A stretch of 64,000 nucleotides of DNA from Paraburkholderia sp. BL23I1N1 (GTDB lineage Bacteria > Pseudomonadota > Gammaproteobacteria > Burkholderiales > Burkholderiaceae): positions 310,001 to 374,000 of the forward strand of contig NZ_RAPV01000003.1 in assembly GCF_003610295.1 (NCBI RefSeq), given 5' to 3'. Positions 38,431 through 47,329 of the stretch are shown piece by piece. Both the position numbers and the translations under genes were made by a program. Each line of letters begins with the position of its first letter. Positions within the stretch are counted from its first letter, which is position 1. The notes below the pieces were generated by a model. That model was not told where the DNA came from. It ran no database searches and worked only from the letters and a program-made list of their open reading frames with translations.

Positions 38431-39069
38431 ATGCCTAATGTTTTCACGCAAAAACTACTGTCGAAGGACCCGAATATTTACTGCTCGCAAGGCGAAATTT
38501 CGGGCGGCTGTGCCACCCATGCAGCAGCGGCGGCGCTGAGCGTCCTGGGCATCATCGGCAAGCCCAGCCGGATATCGAACCCGCGATGCGAGACGAACGC
38601 GCGGCAGTTCTGGCTGAAGCTGAAAGACGTCTATACGGATGGCATTGGCCTGCAGGAACTTGGGCAACGGCTTGAGGAACTGGATTTCGGGCTGACTTTT
38701 GCCCACGTGGCCGGTCCTCACTACCGCGTGCTCGACTTCACCCGGACCGCCTTGCAGAAGGGACGACCGGTGATTCTAAGCTTTGCTCCGCTTAGTTGTC
38801 CCCGACAGCAACATGCCGTACTTGCGACAGGAACAGAAGGAACGATGATGGCGCGCCGCTTCGTACCCTCGGCGATCCTCATCACGGACTCTTCGCAGTC
38901 TCACCCAGGAATTGCGCCGCATAACGCCCGTCTCGAATTTTCGCCGTATGCCAAACGAGAGCGCAGCGGCCAGTACGTCACCACATGGGAACGCTACCGG
39001 ATCACGCTGGCCGCCGCCATATCCTTACGGCTTGCGGGATCAACACGACGGGACTGGAAGCCGCCGTGA
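38431..39069 (+). CDS. C39-like papain-fold cysteine peptidase
   Basis: 212 residues. A likely catalytic Cys27 in SGGCATHAAAAALSVLG, His128 in QQHAVLATG and Asp153 in ITDSSQSHPG give the Cys-His-Asp order of C39-like/papain-fold peptidases, with the small-residue helix after Cys that the fold requires. No signal peptide or ABC domain is present, so it is not a full bacteriocin exporter. It may process a peptide or be an effector. GTG 38419 is an alternative start. Assignment is by motif pattern. Confidence 0.55.
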   Translation: MPNVFTQKLLSKDPNIYCSQGEISGGCATHAAAAALSVLGIIGKPSRISNPRCETNARQFWLKLKDVYTDGIGLQELGQRLEELDFGLTFAHVAGPHYRVLDFTRTALQKGRPVILSFAPLSCPRQQHAVLATGTEGTMMARRFVPSAILITDSSQSHPGIAPHNARLEFSPYAKRERSGQYVTTWERYRITLAAAISLRLAGSTRRDWKPP

Positions 39070-39096
39070 CGGTGCAGTGACAACTCTGGCGGGCGA

Positions 39097-39360
39097 CTAT
39101 TCTCCCCGCGGCAGCGCCTTCATGGGTTGCTCTAGGACGCGGTCAATAAACTCGTGCGGATCGGCCTCCAAGGCGACTAGGACATCCAGCAACTCGATCA
39201 CGTCGAGACGCCGCCCGCCGCTCTCGTATCTGGATACGTACGTTTGCGTTCGGTCAAGCCGCTCAGCTACGGCCTGCTGGTGCAAGCCACGCTGCTCGCG
39301 TAGCTCCCTGAGTCGGGCGGCGACTGCCTGGTAACGGTGATCATGGATGGGATGGACCAT
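39097..39360 (-). CDS. Xre-family helix-turn-helix regulator
   Basis: 87 residues. A complete Cro/C1-type domain: RLRELREQRGLHQQAVAERL then RTQTYVSRYESGGRRLDVIE. Such short Xre proteins repress their own and divergent genes. It is divergent from the membrane protein at 39430, with a palindromic A/T-rich spacer between them. Confidence 0.88.
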   Translation of the reverse strand: MVHPIHDHRYQAVAARLRELREQRGLHQQAVAERLDRTQTYVSRYESGGRRLDVIELLDVLVALEADPHEFIDRVLEQPMKALPRGE

Positions 39361-39386
39361 AGCGCAAGTCTAGATGCGCATTTAGA

Positions 39387-39405
39387 ATATGCTATATACG
39401 CATAT
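39387..39405. promoter_or_regulatory. Candidate Xre operator ATATGC-N7-GCATAT
   Basis: A palindrome in the 69-base gap between the Xre gene and the divergent membrane-protein gene, overlapping an A/T-rich promoter-like stretch. Binding is inferred from position. Confidence 0.5.
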
Positions 39406-39429
39406 GATATGTTCGATAAAGGAAGAAGC

Positions 39430-39780
39430 ATGAGGGACCTGACGATGATCTGGCTGTGTGCGGCTGTGTCTGCCGCCCTCGGCATCGCGCTCGACATGCG
39501 CCGGTTAAAAGTCAACCGGGTGGGGTTATCTGCTCCCGGCTGGGCTGTGGTGTGTGTCTGTGCGGGCGCTTTTGCAGTTGTGGCGTACCTGATCCTGCGC
39601 CGCCGCGTCTGGCGAAAGCTGATCGACGCGGCGTGGCGGTTTGTTGGCGACAGTTCGTATGCCATTGACGTCCGGCGCGAACGGCTTCACGCGCTGTGGC
39701 ACTGCGGACTTATCGGCGAAGCAGCGTTTCGGGCATGCACGCGCACGCTCGATGCCCAGCACCGCTCGACCGTGAACTGA
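39430..39780 (+). CDS. Small membrane protein
   Basis: 116 residues. Two TM segments (~4-20 and ~34-54) followed by a basic cytoplasmic tail with RRRVWRKLIDAAWRF and a helical end. ATG 39430 has a good AAAGGAAG ribosome site; the longer frame from 39337 overlaps the divergent Xre gene and is rejected. Function unknown; probably controlled by that Xre protein. Confidence 0.65.
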   Translation: MRDLTMIWLCAAVSAALGIALDMRRLKVNRVGLSAPGWAVVCVCAGAFAVVAYLILRRRVWRKLIDAAWRFVGDSSYAIDVRRERLHALWHCGLIGEAAFRACTRTLDAQHRSTVN

Positions 39781-39882
39781 TTACTGTTCGTTTTTTGTTT
39801 GTCACGGCTCGTCCAAGCTCCCGTTCCTAGATGTGGTCTGTGTATGCATCTCAAGCAATAACTTTTAACCAAGGGAATCGTC

Positions 39883-40566
39883 ATGAAACTTTCACGTGTA
39901 TTTCCGCTTGCCATCCTGTTTGCGGTCCCTGCCGTGCACGCGCAGATGAACCCGATTTTTAGCGCTCTGCAATCAGTACAAAGCGCGATCACGCAAACCA
40001 GACAGTTACTACCGCCGACGGCCGGAAGCGGTGCGCAGGGTTCGCAACCAGTCATGAATGAACAGGAAACGCAGATGTACAACGCCAGAAAGGCGGCAGA
40101 CGCGCAAGCGCGACAACAAGCTCAGGACGACAGCGAAAGAATAACGGCTGCGGATCAAGCGCAGTACCAGGCGCAGAGACAACGCGCACAGGCCGCAGCT
40201 AAGCGGGCGTCCGACGAAGATGATGCAGAAGCGCTAGCGGTGGAGAACGCGAGCATCCGGCGGGATGCAGAACGTCAACAGCGGGCGACGGCGGAAGCCC
40301 AATCGATGCCGCCTCTGTGTCCGGGTCTGGATATCCACAAGCTCGGGATTGGCGGCTTTTTCGTGGCTTGCAAGAACAAGGGAGCGACCGAACCACAAAT
40401 GCTTGCCCGTCTCGGCGCTCTTCCGATGATGCAGCAGGCGCTATACACCGACATAATTCAGGATATCTATGAAAATAACGTAACTGACATTAAGAAGGGC
40501 AATGCCATCGCTGCGTACGATACCCGGTGCACAGCGCAAAACAACTGCCAGCGGATCGCCTGGTGA
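39883..40566 (+). CDS. Secreted Gln/Ala-rich coiled-coil protein
   Basis: 227 residues. A signal peptide (VFPLAILFAVPAVHA) leads into a Gln-rich region, then a long charged helix (AQARQQAQDDSERI to RRDAERQQRATAEAQ, ~65-130) likely to form a coiled coil, and a C-terminal domain with four Cys (PPLCPGLDIHKLGIGGFFVACKN, DTRCTAQNNCQRIAW). Periplasmic with disulphides seems likely. Family not recognised. Confidence 0.6.
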   Translation: MKLSRVFPLAILFAVPAVHAQMNPIFSALQSVQSAITQTRQLLPPTAGSGAQGSQPVMNEQETQMYNARKAADAQARQQAQDDSERITAADQAQYQAQRQRAQAAAKRASDEDDAEALAVENASIRRDAERQQRATAEAQSMPPLCPGLDIHKLGIGGFFVACKNKGATEPQMLARLGALPMMQQALYTDIIQDIYENNVTDIKKGNAIAAYDTRCTAQNNCQRIAW

Positions 40567-40710
40567 CACTTCGGCTGCGCATGTTTCACCCCGCGTTTAC
40601 CCACTGGCAACGGCGAACCCGATCAATTTGAGCCCGGCTGCGTAGCTAATGAACAGACCCGCCTTTAGCACGCAGGCGCAACGACAAATTCAAGTCAAAG
40701 CGAATCAATC

Positions 40711-41292
40711 ATGGAAAATCCATTCAACCCCGGATACTGGACCGAAGGCGAATTAATGACGTTCGGATTTGGCAAGATTGGCACGAACGTCCGCGTCGCC
40801 AAAAACTGCACCATCATCGGCATGCCAAACATTTCGTTCGGCGACAACGTGCGGATAGATGGCCCGACCGTGATGTCCGCGTCGGGCGGATACATAAAAA
40901 TCGGCTCGCACGTTCACATCGGCGGCATGGCGTTTCTGGCTGGCGGCGGCGGCATCGAACTGGCCGACTTTTCTGGTTTGTCTCAAGGCGTCCGCATATA
41001 CAGCACGTCGGACGACTACTCCGGAGGCGCGCTGACGAATCCAACCGTGCCGAAAGAATATCTCAACGTCAAGATTGCGCCGGTCCACCTCGGACGCCAC
41101 GTCATCATCGGATCCGGGACCGTGATATTACCGGGATGCACGATCGGTGACGGCACATCGGTCGGCGCGATGTCGCTCGTAACGAAAAGTCTTGAGCCGT
41201 GGGGCGTTTATTTCGGAGCCCCCGCCCGACGCCTTCGCGCCCGCTCAAAACGACTGCTCAAACTCGAAGAGGAGTTTAAACAAAAGCCCTAG
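40711..41292 (+). CDS. Hexapeptide-repeat acyltransferase
   Basis: 193 residues. Left-handed beta-helix repeats of the [LIV]-G-x4 type run from about residue 20 (NVRVAKNCTIIGMPNISFGD) to about 160 (HVIIGSGTVILPGCTIGDGT, then VGAMSLVTKSL and GAPARRLRAR), as in O-acetyltransferases of the WbbJ/LpxA superfamily. It probably acetylates a sugar using acetyl-CoA. No glycan gene cluster surrounds it, so the acceptor is unknown. It converges on the parvulin gene. Confidence 0.82.
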   Translation: MENPFNPGYWTEGELMTFGFGKIGTNVRVAKNCTIIGMPNISFGDNVRIDGPTVMSASGGYIKIGSHVHIGGMAFLAGGGGIELADFSGLSQGVRIYSTSDDYSGGALTNPTVPKEYLNVKIAPVHLGRHVIIGSGTVILPGCTIGDGTSVGAMSLVTKSLEPWGVYFGAPARRLRARSKRLLKLEEEFKQKP

Positions 41293-41656
41293 CAGCGCTG
41301 TTGCGCTCGAAATTGTTGCGGGTATGGCGGCTTCGGCCCCGAGCGCAAACCGCCCGTCCTGCTAATGGATGGCAAGTCACGGTCATTGGGCGAGGGAGAC
41401 TTTACGTGCAGTCGAAGTCAGTCAGCGATGATCTCCTCCTCTTTTCCAATCGAGTTTTGTCAGGCGGTCAATGTGGAAGTCGGATATCCGTCCTCGGTCG
41501 TGGCCGGCGGCAATCGCGCCATCTCTTCAACGCCTTCCCGCTGGCGATTGTCGCGATGGCAGGGCGAGTAGCCATTCGCCTCTGAGATTCTCCCTGGCTC
41601 GCATGTCCGATCCGCGTTCTTGTGAACATCAGAATGGCGCTCCATAAACACGCATC
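41293..41656. other. Convergent intergenic region
   Basis: About 364 bases between the acyltransferase and the end of the CDI operon. No gene and no strong hairpin seen. Confidence 0.35.
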
Positions 41657-42538
41657 CTATTGCTGGATGCGCGCGTCCTTCAGCAATCCCGCTACCAGAC
41701 TGGCAGCCGCCTTTTCTAGTGCTATCGTTTGTAACTGCTGCCGAATCGCCCCCTTTGCCTGATCGAACGTAGGGACTTCCGTTGGCCGCCGTGCATCGAG
41801 CTTCACGAGCACGCGTGCATTGTCGACAACGATCGGCACAGACGTAACGCCACCAGGAGGTAGTTGCACCAGCGCCTGTGCTATCGGTAACGGCACACCC
41901 TGAGTATGTCCGTCAGCAACGGGCGTTCTGAAGCTGACCCAAGCCAACTCGCCCCCGACTGACTTGCTCGGCGCAATGCTGTACTCCCGGGCGAGCTGGT
42001 CGAATGCCACGCCGGATTTCAGCTTTCCAAGGACGAGAGCGGCCGTTGCGTCATCCGCAACCGAAATGATTCGGGGCTTGTATTCATCCTTGCCGAGCGA
42101 CGCGACGATCTGATCGTACTGAGCCTTTACCTGCGCATCCGTGACCGGTTCCGGGTGTACGTTTTCTTTCAGGAAGAGCGCCGTTTCGGTGTTCGCCTTC
42201 GCCGCGTTCATCGCCTGCGTCACCTCGGGCTTCGTCCCATAGTGCCGTTTCTCAGCTTCCTGTCGGAACAACTCGAGTGCGACCAACTGCGATGTCAACG
42301 TCTTGCGCAGTTGCGGCGTGTCAGCCTGGCGCGATTGAAGAACGGCTTCGTCCAGCTTCGCCTGCGGGATCGCGACACTATTGACGATCGCCACTATTCC
42401 GGCCGGCATCGTCGCCGGGCCTGCGGTCGTCTGTGCATCTGCGACCGTTTGAGCCGAGACGGCTGCCGACGCCACCAGACAGGACGCGAGCATTGCATGC
42501 ACCACCGTCAGAATCGTGAAAGGGGAAGTTCGTTTCAT
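41657..42538 (-). CDS. Parvulin-type peptidyl-prolyl isomerase of the CDI operon
   Basis: 293 residues. A signal peptide (ASCLVASAAVSAQ) leads to a SurA-like N-terminal helical domain with AIVNSVAIPQAKLDEAVLQ, and a PpiC/parvulin domain at ~160-270 (KLKSGVAFDQLAREYS, SVGGELAWVSF, LPPGGVTSVPIVVDNARVLVKL). It should chaperone outer-membrane or secreted proteins in the periplasm. It starts 2 bases after cdiB, so it probably helps deliver CdiA/TpsA or fold CdiB. The catalytic pocket is divergent, suggesting chaperone more than isomerase. Inference from operon context. Confidence 0.8.
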   Translation of the reverse strand: MKRTSPFTILTVVHAMLASCLVASAAVSAQTVADAQTTAGPATMPAGIVAIVNSVAIPQAKLDEAVLQSRQADTPQLRKTLTSQLVALELFRQEAEKRHYGTKPEVTQAMNAAKANTETALFLKENVHPEPVTDAQVKAQYDQIVASLGKDEYKPRIISVADDATAALVLGKLKSGVAFDQLAREYSIAPSKSVGGELAWVSFRTPVADGHTQGVPLPIAQALVQLPPGGVTSVPIVVDNARVLVKLDARRPTEVPTFDQAKGAIRQQLQTIALEKAAASLVAGLLKDARIQQ

Positions 42539-42540
42539 GC

Positions 42541-44352
42541 CTAGTAATTCCAGTTGAGTGTTGCAAGGACAAGTGTCGCCTTGGGGCCAAGTGCAGCCGG
42601 CTGCGTGAGCGCCCGCCCGACCAGCGCCTCCGCAGACAGCATCTGCCGATGCCATAACCACTGCCCGCGCAGCCCTGCTCCCGCACCGGCCAGTGTCGGG
42701 AATCCCGGCAACGCAATGAGGCTCGCTTTTCCGGCATCTATAAAAATGTACGGTTCGATTCGACCGTCGTGCCATGCGGGCGTATTCACCCACGCGACCT
42801 CGTTACGCGAGTACATGCCCCGGTCGCCCGATATCTCACCCGAGCGGAAACCGCGAACGGTATCCATACCACCGAGATACAACTGCTCGGAACCATAGAG
42901 CGCGACGTTCGTGAACTGACCGCTCAAGGTGCCGCGATAGACCAGTGCCGCCCGGCCTAACTTGGGAAGAGGAACAGTGAACGATGCCGTCGCATCCAGC
43001 TTGGTGAACTGGCTATGCGCGTCGTCACGGCCTATCCCATGTGCGTCGTGATCCGCTTCTAACCACGGCAACCCTTCCGAGACACCGGCGTCGAACGTGA
43101 TATTGCCGGGGGCATCGTTCAGCACGAATTTGCGCAACCAGTTGCCGCCAATACGAAGTACCGCAATGTGCTGCGGATTCAATTCAATGTCGTTGATTTC
43201 GCGGTCGGTGCGTCGCCATGACAACGTGGCGTCGAGATTCGCAATGCCGGCCTGCGTGCGATCCAGCGTGTAGTTCCAGCCGAGAATATGGCTCAGCGTG
43301 CGCCCGTACATCAGCGCGCTCGTGCCGACTAGCTGCTGATATTCGGAATCCGAGAAGGTATAGCTGAATGTGTGACGGCCATAGGGCATCGCAAACGAAC
43401 CAACGAACGCATTGCTGTCCTCGCTGTCGAGGAAATTCAGACTGATCGACTCCTGCAAACCGATCAGGTTGTCCGCTTCCACACCCGCCCGGTAGCGGGT
43501 TATTCCAGTCACAGCGCTGCCGTAATTGTCGACGCCCAAGGTGTAGTAGAGGCGGTCGCCCGGCCGGTTGTTGATCGCGACAATGGAATCTCCCGGCGAT
43601 TGACCCGGCAGAATCTGGATTTCAGCCTGATTGCGCCGTAGCCGGTTGATCTGGGATACCCCCTGATCAATGTCGCCAAGGTTCAGCGCGTCGCCAGGCG
43701 CTGCCGGAAATGCCCACTCCGATCCCGCGTCTGTCAGGAGTCCACCACCGGCCGACTGTTCGTCCTTTTTGAGCCGCTGGCCTAACGGCTTGCCGTTCAA
43801 CGTATAGCCCGCGATGCGGCCTACTTGAACTCTAATGTTCAATACGCCCGACTCGAGATTCTGCGGGCCGAGAAACGCACGCGTCGTGATATAGCCGGAC
43901 GATACGAACGCATCCGTCAATCGCTTGAGCAGTACATTCAGACGATGCGAACCAAGCGAGTGACCGACGAACGGTGTCACGATTGCGTCGATACGCTTTT
44001 GCGCAAGCACGGTATTGCCGTCCACCGTGATGCGGTTGATCGTAAAAGCGGGTCCCGTCTCTACGATCTGATCGACCGGTGTGTCGGGAGGAACGTCGAG
44101 CGACCCCTGCGAAGCCGGTTCCGGCAGCGCGATGGATGCGGGCGGCTGATTCAGTTGCCGCTGCGTAGCCTGCTCGCGCTGCTGGTCGATGATCAATTGC
44201 GCGGGGTCCTGAATCGGTCGTGCGAACGGCTGGGGTTGAGCGGGCGGCGGTGGCGTCTGCGCGTGGACGGTGACGCTATGCACGAAGACGAGTGCAACTG
44301 CGCGCGCTATCCCCGCGCATTTCAGGCGCGGTCTGGTCGATACGGACTGCAT
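42541..44352 (-). CDS. cdiB: CdiB/ShlB-type two-partner secretion outer-membrane transporter
   Basis: 603 residues. A signal peptide (VALVFVHSVTVHA) is followed by a Pro/Gln-rich plug linker, two POTRA domains (FTINRITVDGNTVLAQKRID and LNVLLKRLTDAFVSSGYIT) and a 16-strand beta-barrel with the lid-lock motif VRGFRSGEISGDRG, ending in an aromatic (LNWNY) as outer-membrane barrels do. It exports TpsA proteins through POTRA recognition of their TPS domain. ATG 44352 overlaps the tpsA2 stop as TGATG; ATG 44367 is an alternative. It is the only TpsB in the window, so it presumably serves both cdiA and tpsA2. Confidence 0.93.
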   Translation of the reverse strand: MQSVSTRPRLKCAGIARAVALVFVHSVTVHAQTPPPPAQPQPFARPIQDPAQLIIDQQREQATQRQLNQPPASIALPEPASQGSLDVPPDTPVDQIVETGPAFTINRITVDGNTVLAQKRIDAIVTPFVGHSLGSHRLNVLLKRLTDAFVSSGYITTRAFLGPQNLESGVLNIRVQVGRIAGYTLNGKPLGQRLKKDEQSAGGGLLTDAGSEWAFPAAPGDALNLGDIDQGVSQINRLRRNQAEIQILPGQSPGDSIVAINNRPGDRLYYTLGVDNYGSAVTGITRYRAGVEADNLIGLQESISLNFLDSEDSNAFVGSFAMPYGRHTFSYTFSDSEYQQLVGTSALMYGRTLSHILGWNYTLDRTQAGIANLDATLSWRRTDREINDIELNPQHIAVLRIGGNWLRKFVLNDAPGNITFDAGVSEGLPWLEADHDAHGIGRDDAHSQFTKLDATASFTVPLPKLGRAALVYRGTLSGQFTNVALYGSEQLYLGGMDTVRGFRSGEISGDRGMYSRNEVAWVNTPAWHDGRIEPYIFIDAGKASLIALPGFPTLAGAGAGLRGQWLWHRQMLSAEALVGRALTQPAALGPKATLVLATLNWNY

Positions 44353-46409
44353 CAATGCCACCACCACGTCGTCATGCCGAGATGCTGGCCGATCTGAACA
44401 GGTGTCGTCGCGGGCGCGCGGACCGTCGTTATGCCGCCGCTTGACGAGACGCCGTTGCTACCGTTGATATAACCGCCATCGATTACGGCGCTGCCGACTA
44501 ACGAAACCGAGCCGTTTGCCGTGAAGCCTCCGCCAACATCGCTCGCGATGATCTGCGCCCACGTGCTGCCGAAAAACGCCTTGAAGCCACGGCCCTGATT
44601 GATCGCCGAGTAACCTGTTACGCCTTGTGCGTATGTCACCGGCGCCGTCACGTTAAGATTGCCGCCTGCAAAAACATTCCCCCCGATGTTGCGCGCGACG
44701 GTCCCCGCGGAAATGGCAATGTCCGTACCGGACTGGATCGTGCCGCCATTAGGCATCACATTGCTCGATGCGCTCGCATGACAGAATATCCAGCAACTAC
44801 GCGAAAAACTGGCCTGGCCCGAAAACACCGCCGCGTTGGTAAAGGCCTGCTGAGCGGTAATCGATATGTTTCCCTTATTCGATTGGATCAAACCACCGGA
44901 GTTGGTGACGTTTCTGCCCGAGACCGTGACCGAGCCACCGGTCGACGCGATATAGGCCAGTTGAGCCGGTTGCACGACGGTGCCGTAATCGACGTCGAAG
45001 CCGCTGGTGTTATGCGTGAAGAGCACAAAACTACCGCCCGTACGCGAGTACGCAACCGGCTGACCGCTGTTCGTGCCGTCGGTGTGATCGATGATGTTCG
45101 AAACGTCGCCTTGCGCGGTCACGCTCGTTTTGTCGTTCGCGAGGATGCGGGCGTTCTCGTTGGTGATGTTGCCTTGCGCGCTTAGCGACGTTTGTCCATT
45201 CGCCGCGAAGACGACGCCCAGATTCGCTGCGCTCGAACCATTCAGGATGTTGCCTGTGGCGCTCAAGGTCACATCGCCGCCGACCGCTGCCCCGCTCGCG
45301 CTGATCGCGCCGGCCTGGATCAGGCTGCCGGTGTTGGAGATGTCGCCGGTACTGGTCAGCTTGATCGCGCCGTTTTGCGCGCTGAGTGTTGAGCCGCCAG
45401 TGGCTTCGTCGGCTAACGTAATGCCGTTCGCGCTGAGCGTCGTGCCATTTGCGGCGGACATCTGCGCGCCCTGCAACGAGAACGCACCGGGCGTGGTGAC
45501 CTGAATATTGTTTTCGGCCTTGATCGATCCGTCGATTACGCCAATGTCACCAAGCGACGACACGATGACGTCGCCCGCGCTTGCGTATATCGAGCCGAGA
45601 TTGCGAACGCCCGCGCCTTTGTCGGTGACGATGAGTTGGACACGGCCACCGGTCAGTCCGCCTAGTGCCGTGATATCGACGGCCAATGCTGAGTTAGCCG
45701 TGCCGGGTGACGTCGTGCTGACGAGCCAGTCGTGGTTGTTGTCGCTGGGGGATAGGCTCGTGTCGTAGGTATTCGTGCTGTCACCGATGATTGCTCGCAC
45801 GCCGCCTGTCGAGGTCGTGAAGTCGTTTTTTACGGGGCCATTCACCGATAGCTGTTTGGCGATCAGGTCGAGATTGACGAGTGTGCCGCTCAGGCCGCCA
45901 GGGCCGATGGTAATTGCGCCGCGGCTGGTAGTTAGCACAACGTTGCGTTGGGTCACGCCGGGAGCTGGTACGAGATCGTTGAAACTAACCTGGCCGGTCG
46001 AAAGAACGACGTGACCTGCGTTGATGAAGCTGCCGCCGTCGATCGTGATGCCGTTCGGGTTCGCGAGAATCACGTTGGCACGAGGGCCCAGCACGTTGAT
46101 GTCGCCCTGGATCAGCGAGGGGTTCGTGCTGGTCACCTGATTGACGATCGTGCGCGCGTTGATGCCGACGTTGTTCAGATCGGCGCCGGCTTTTGACACG
46201 TTGAATGACGTGTAGGTGTTGTTTGAGACGCCGCCGATTGTGGGAGCAAGGTTGACGGTTTGGCGGCCCGCTGCAGACGTGGTGACGGTCGTGGCTGTGC
46301 CGCCGTCGGAGACGATGCCGGCGGCGTGGGCTGCAGTTGTTGCGACTGTGAAGGTTGCGTCAACGGCGATGACGAACAGTAGGTGGGATAGGCGTGGTAA
46401 ATGCCTCAT
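44352..46409 (-). CDS. Second, short TpsA exoprotein (filamentous haemagglutinin N-terminal domain)
   Basis: 685 residues. A signal peptide (VTTAAHA-type end near residue 30) precedes the TPS domain with its two asparagine motifs NNTYTSFNVSKAG and ILANPNGITIDGGSF, then haemagglutinin-type repeats (GGSVTVSGRNVTNSGGLIQ). The C-terminus has no toxin or pretoxin domain and ends in GMTTWWWH. ATG 46409 follows AGGA; TTG 46442 is possible. The stop overlaps the cdiB start, so it is the immediate partner of cdiB. It may be an adhesin, or a cdiA whose 3' half was lost. Confidence 0.85.
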   Translation of the reverse strand: MRHLPRLSHLLFVIAVDATFTVATTAAHAAGIVSDGGTATTVTTSAAGRQTVNLAPTIGGVSNNTYTSFNVSKAGADLNNVGINARTIVNQVTSTNPSLIQGDINVLGPRANVILANPNGITIDGGSFINAGHVVLSTGQVSFNDLVPAPGVTQRNVVLTTSRGAITIGPGGLSGTLVNLDLIAKQLSVNGPVKNDFTTSTGGVRAIIGDSTNTYDTSLSPSDNNHDWLVSTTSPGTANSALAVDITALGGLTGGRVQLIVTDKGAGVRNLGSIYASAGDVIVSSLGDIGVIDGSIKAENNIQVTTPGAFSLQGAQMSAANGTTLSANGITLADEATGGSTLSAQNGAIKLTSTGDISNTGSLIQAGAISASGAAVGGDVTLSATGNILNGSSAANLGVVFAANGQTSLSAQGNITNENARILANDKTSVTAQGDVSNIIDHTDGTNSGQPVAYSRTGGSFVLFTHNTSGFDVDYGTVVQPAQLAYIASTGGSVTVSGRNVTNSGGLIQSNKGNISITAQQAFTNAAVFSGQASFSRSCWIFCHASASSNVMPNGGTIQSGTDIAISAGTVARNIGGNVFAGGNLNVTAPVTYAQGVTGYSAINQGRGFKAFFGSTWAQIIASDVGGGFTANGSVSLVGSAVIDGGYINGSNGVSSSGGITTVRAPATTPVQIGQHLGMTTWWWH

Positions 46410-46560
46410 TCCTCGAATGCTGGTGTTCAAGTGCTTCCTCAATTTTTGATCTTTTATTCACTGAGCGCGGTCTTTTCGCCGCTCTGTGGCGCGTCGCAGG
46501 AAACGTCATTGGGCTCCCGCTTACGCCAACCGGGCTCGTGGCCCCGCTGTTTGTGGCAAC
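46363..46560 (-). pseudogene. Remnant of a third orphan CDI toxin cassette
   Basis: Directly after the immunity gene ending at 46,592, the junction box (Val-Ala-Thr-Asn) starts a frame reading NSGATSPVGVSGSPMTFPA, then a basic low-complexity run that enters the tpsA2 start in another frame and stops. It looks like a toxin tip cut short when tpsA2 was joined. No immunity gene follows. Confidence 0.5.
46549..46560 (-). repeat. CDI junction box 1
   Basis: GTTGCCACAAAC on the minus strand (Val-Ala-Thr-Asn), 31 bases after immunity gene 2. Here it is half of a perfect 10-bp palindrome GCTGTTTGTG-GCAA-CACAAACAGC (46,547-46,570). Confidence 0.75.
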
Positions 46561-46591
46561 ACAAACAGCCGACCTAACCGTAAATTGCGCC

Positions 46592-46948
46592 TCAAGTTGA
46601 TATAACCGGGCAAACCCCGAAGCGAGTCGTGACCACGTAAGATTCAAGCCCGTTTCGCTCCGGGATGATCTTCAAATGCTTTCCGTCTTCGAAGTTCAAT
46701 GTCAGCACTGACTCGTTATCGATTTCGGCGCTTCCTACCGTGTGGTTTAGATATTCAAACAGAAGCGAGCTGTCCGTGGCCTGCTCTCCGTGCCCATGGC
46801 GAACGTTCCCTCGCTCAATGCACTGGAACGTGCACTGCACGAGCACATGTGCCCCGCTTGCAAAAAGCAGTATCAGCGAACCGATCCCAACGGTTACTCC
46901 TGTCAGGATTGTTGCGCAGAATTCCGCCAAGTCCTTTTCCTCAATCAT
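46592..46948 (-). CDS. Orphan CDI immunity protein 2
   Basis: 118 residues. A strong GAGGTCGAGG ribosome site precedes ATG 46948. The pattern LTGVTVGIGSLILLFASGAH, LLFEYLNHTVGSAEIDNE and LTLNFEDGKHLKIIPERNG is that of a small beta-rich immunity protein family (DUF6188-like by memory). It follows orphan toxin tip 2 by 10 bases and should protect against it. The order toxin-then-immunity repeats the cdiA-cdiI arrangement. Confidence 0.65.
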   Translation of the reverse strand: MIEEKDLAEFCATILTGVTVGIGSLILLFASGAHVLVQCTFQCIERGNVRHGHGEQATDSSLLFEYLNHTVGSAEIDNESVLTLNFEDGKHLKIIPERNGLESYVVTTRFGVCPVIST

Positions 46949-46958
46949 CCTCGACCTC

Positions 46959-47300
46959 TCATCGCGTAGGCGGCATCGTGTTGGGCGGCAGCGGGACATG
47001 CGTCTGGCCCCTTGGACCAGTTCCACCTGTCGCGGGATTTATCGGCTGCCCGTTTTGGATGGAGACCCAATAGCCATTCTCAAGCCCGGGCACTGGCGTC
47101 GACCCGGGCGGCATCACCCGAATGTACGTGCTTCCGGGAGCACTGGGGTCCGTTCCCGGAGGATAGTAAATGGTACTGCCTGGCGTTCTACCAGGTTGGC
47201 TGACCCAATCGGAAGGAATCACCGGACCCTGAGCGGGATTTGTGAGCGGCTGAAGGTTCGGCGGTACTTTGGGCCCACCAGCCGCCGTGTTTGTGGCAAC
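46959..47300 (-). pseudogene. Orphan CDI toxin tip 2 (displaced CdiA-CT)
   Basis: 113 residues from the Ala-Thr-Asn junction box to the stop. A stop codon lies immediately before the box and there is no ATG, so it is a silent cassette rather than an expressed gene; a GTG at 47,219 is the only internal start. The tip has VIPSDWVSQPGRTPGSTIYY, YIRVMPPGSTPVPG and a C-terminal GPRGQTHVPLPPN, a layout seen in small ribonuclease-type tips of polymorphic toxins. Activity is inferred. It is followed by its own immunity gene. Confidence 0.65.
47289..47300 (-). repeat. CDI junction box 2
   Basis: GTTGCCACAAAC on the minus strand, 29 bases after immunity gene 1, with TGA directly before it in frame. 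Confidence 0.75.
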
Positions 47301-47329
47301 TCAACCGAACAGACCCGCAACCCAACTCC

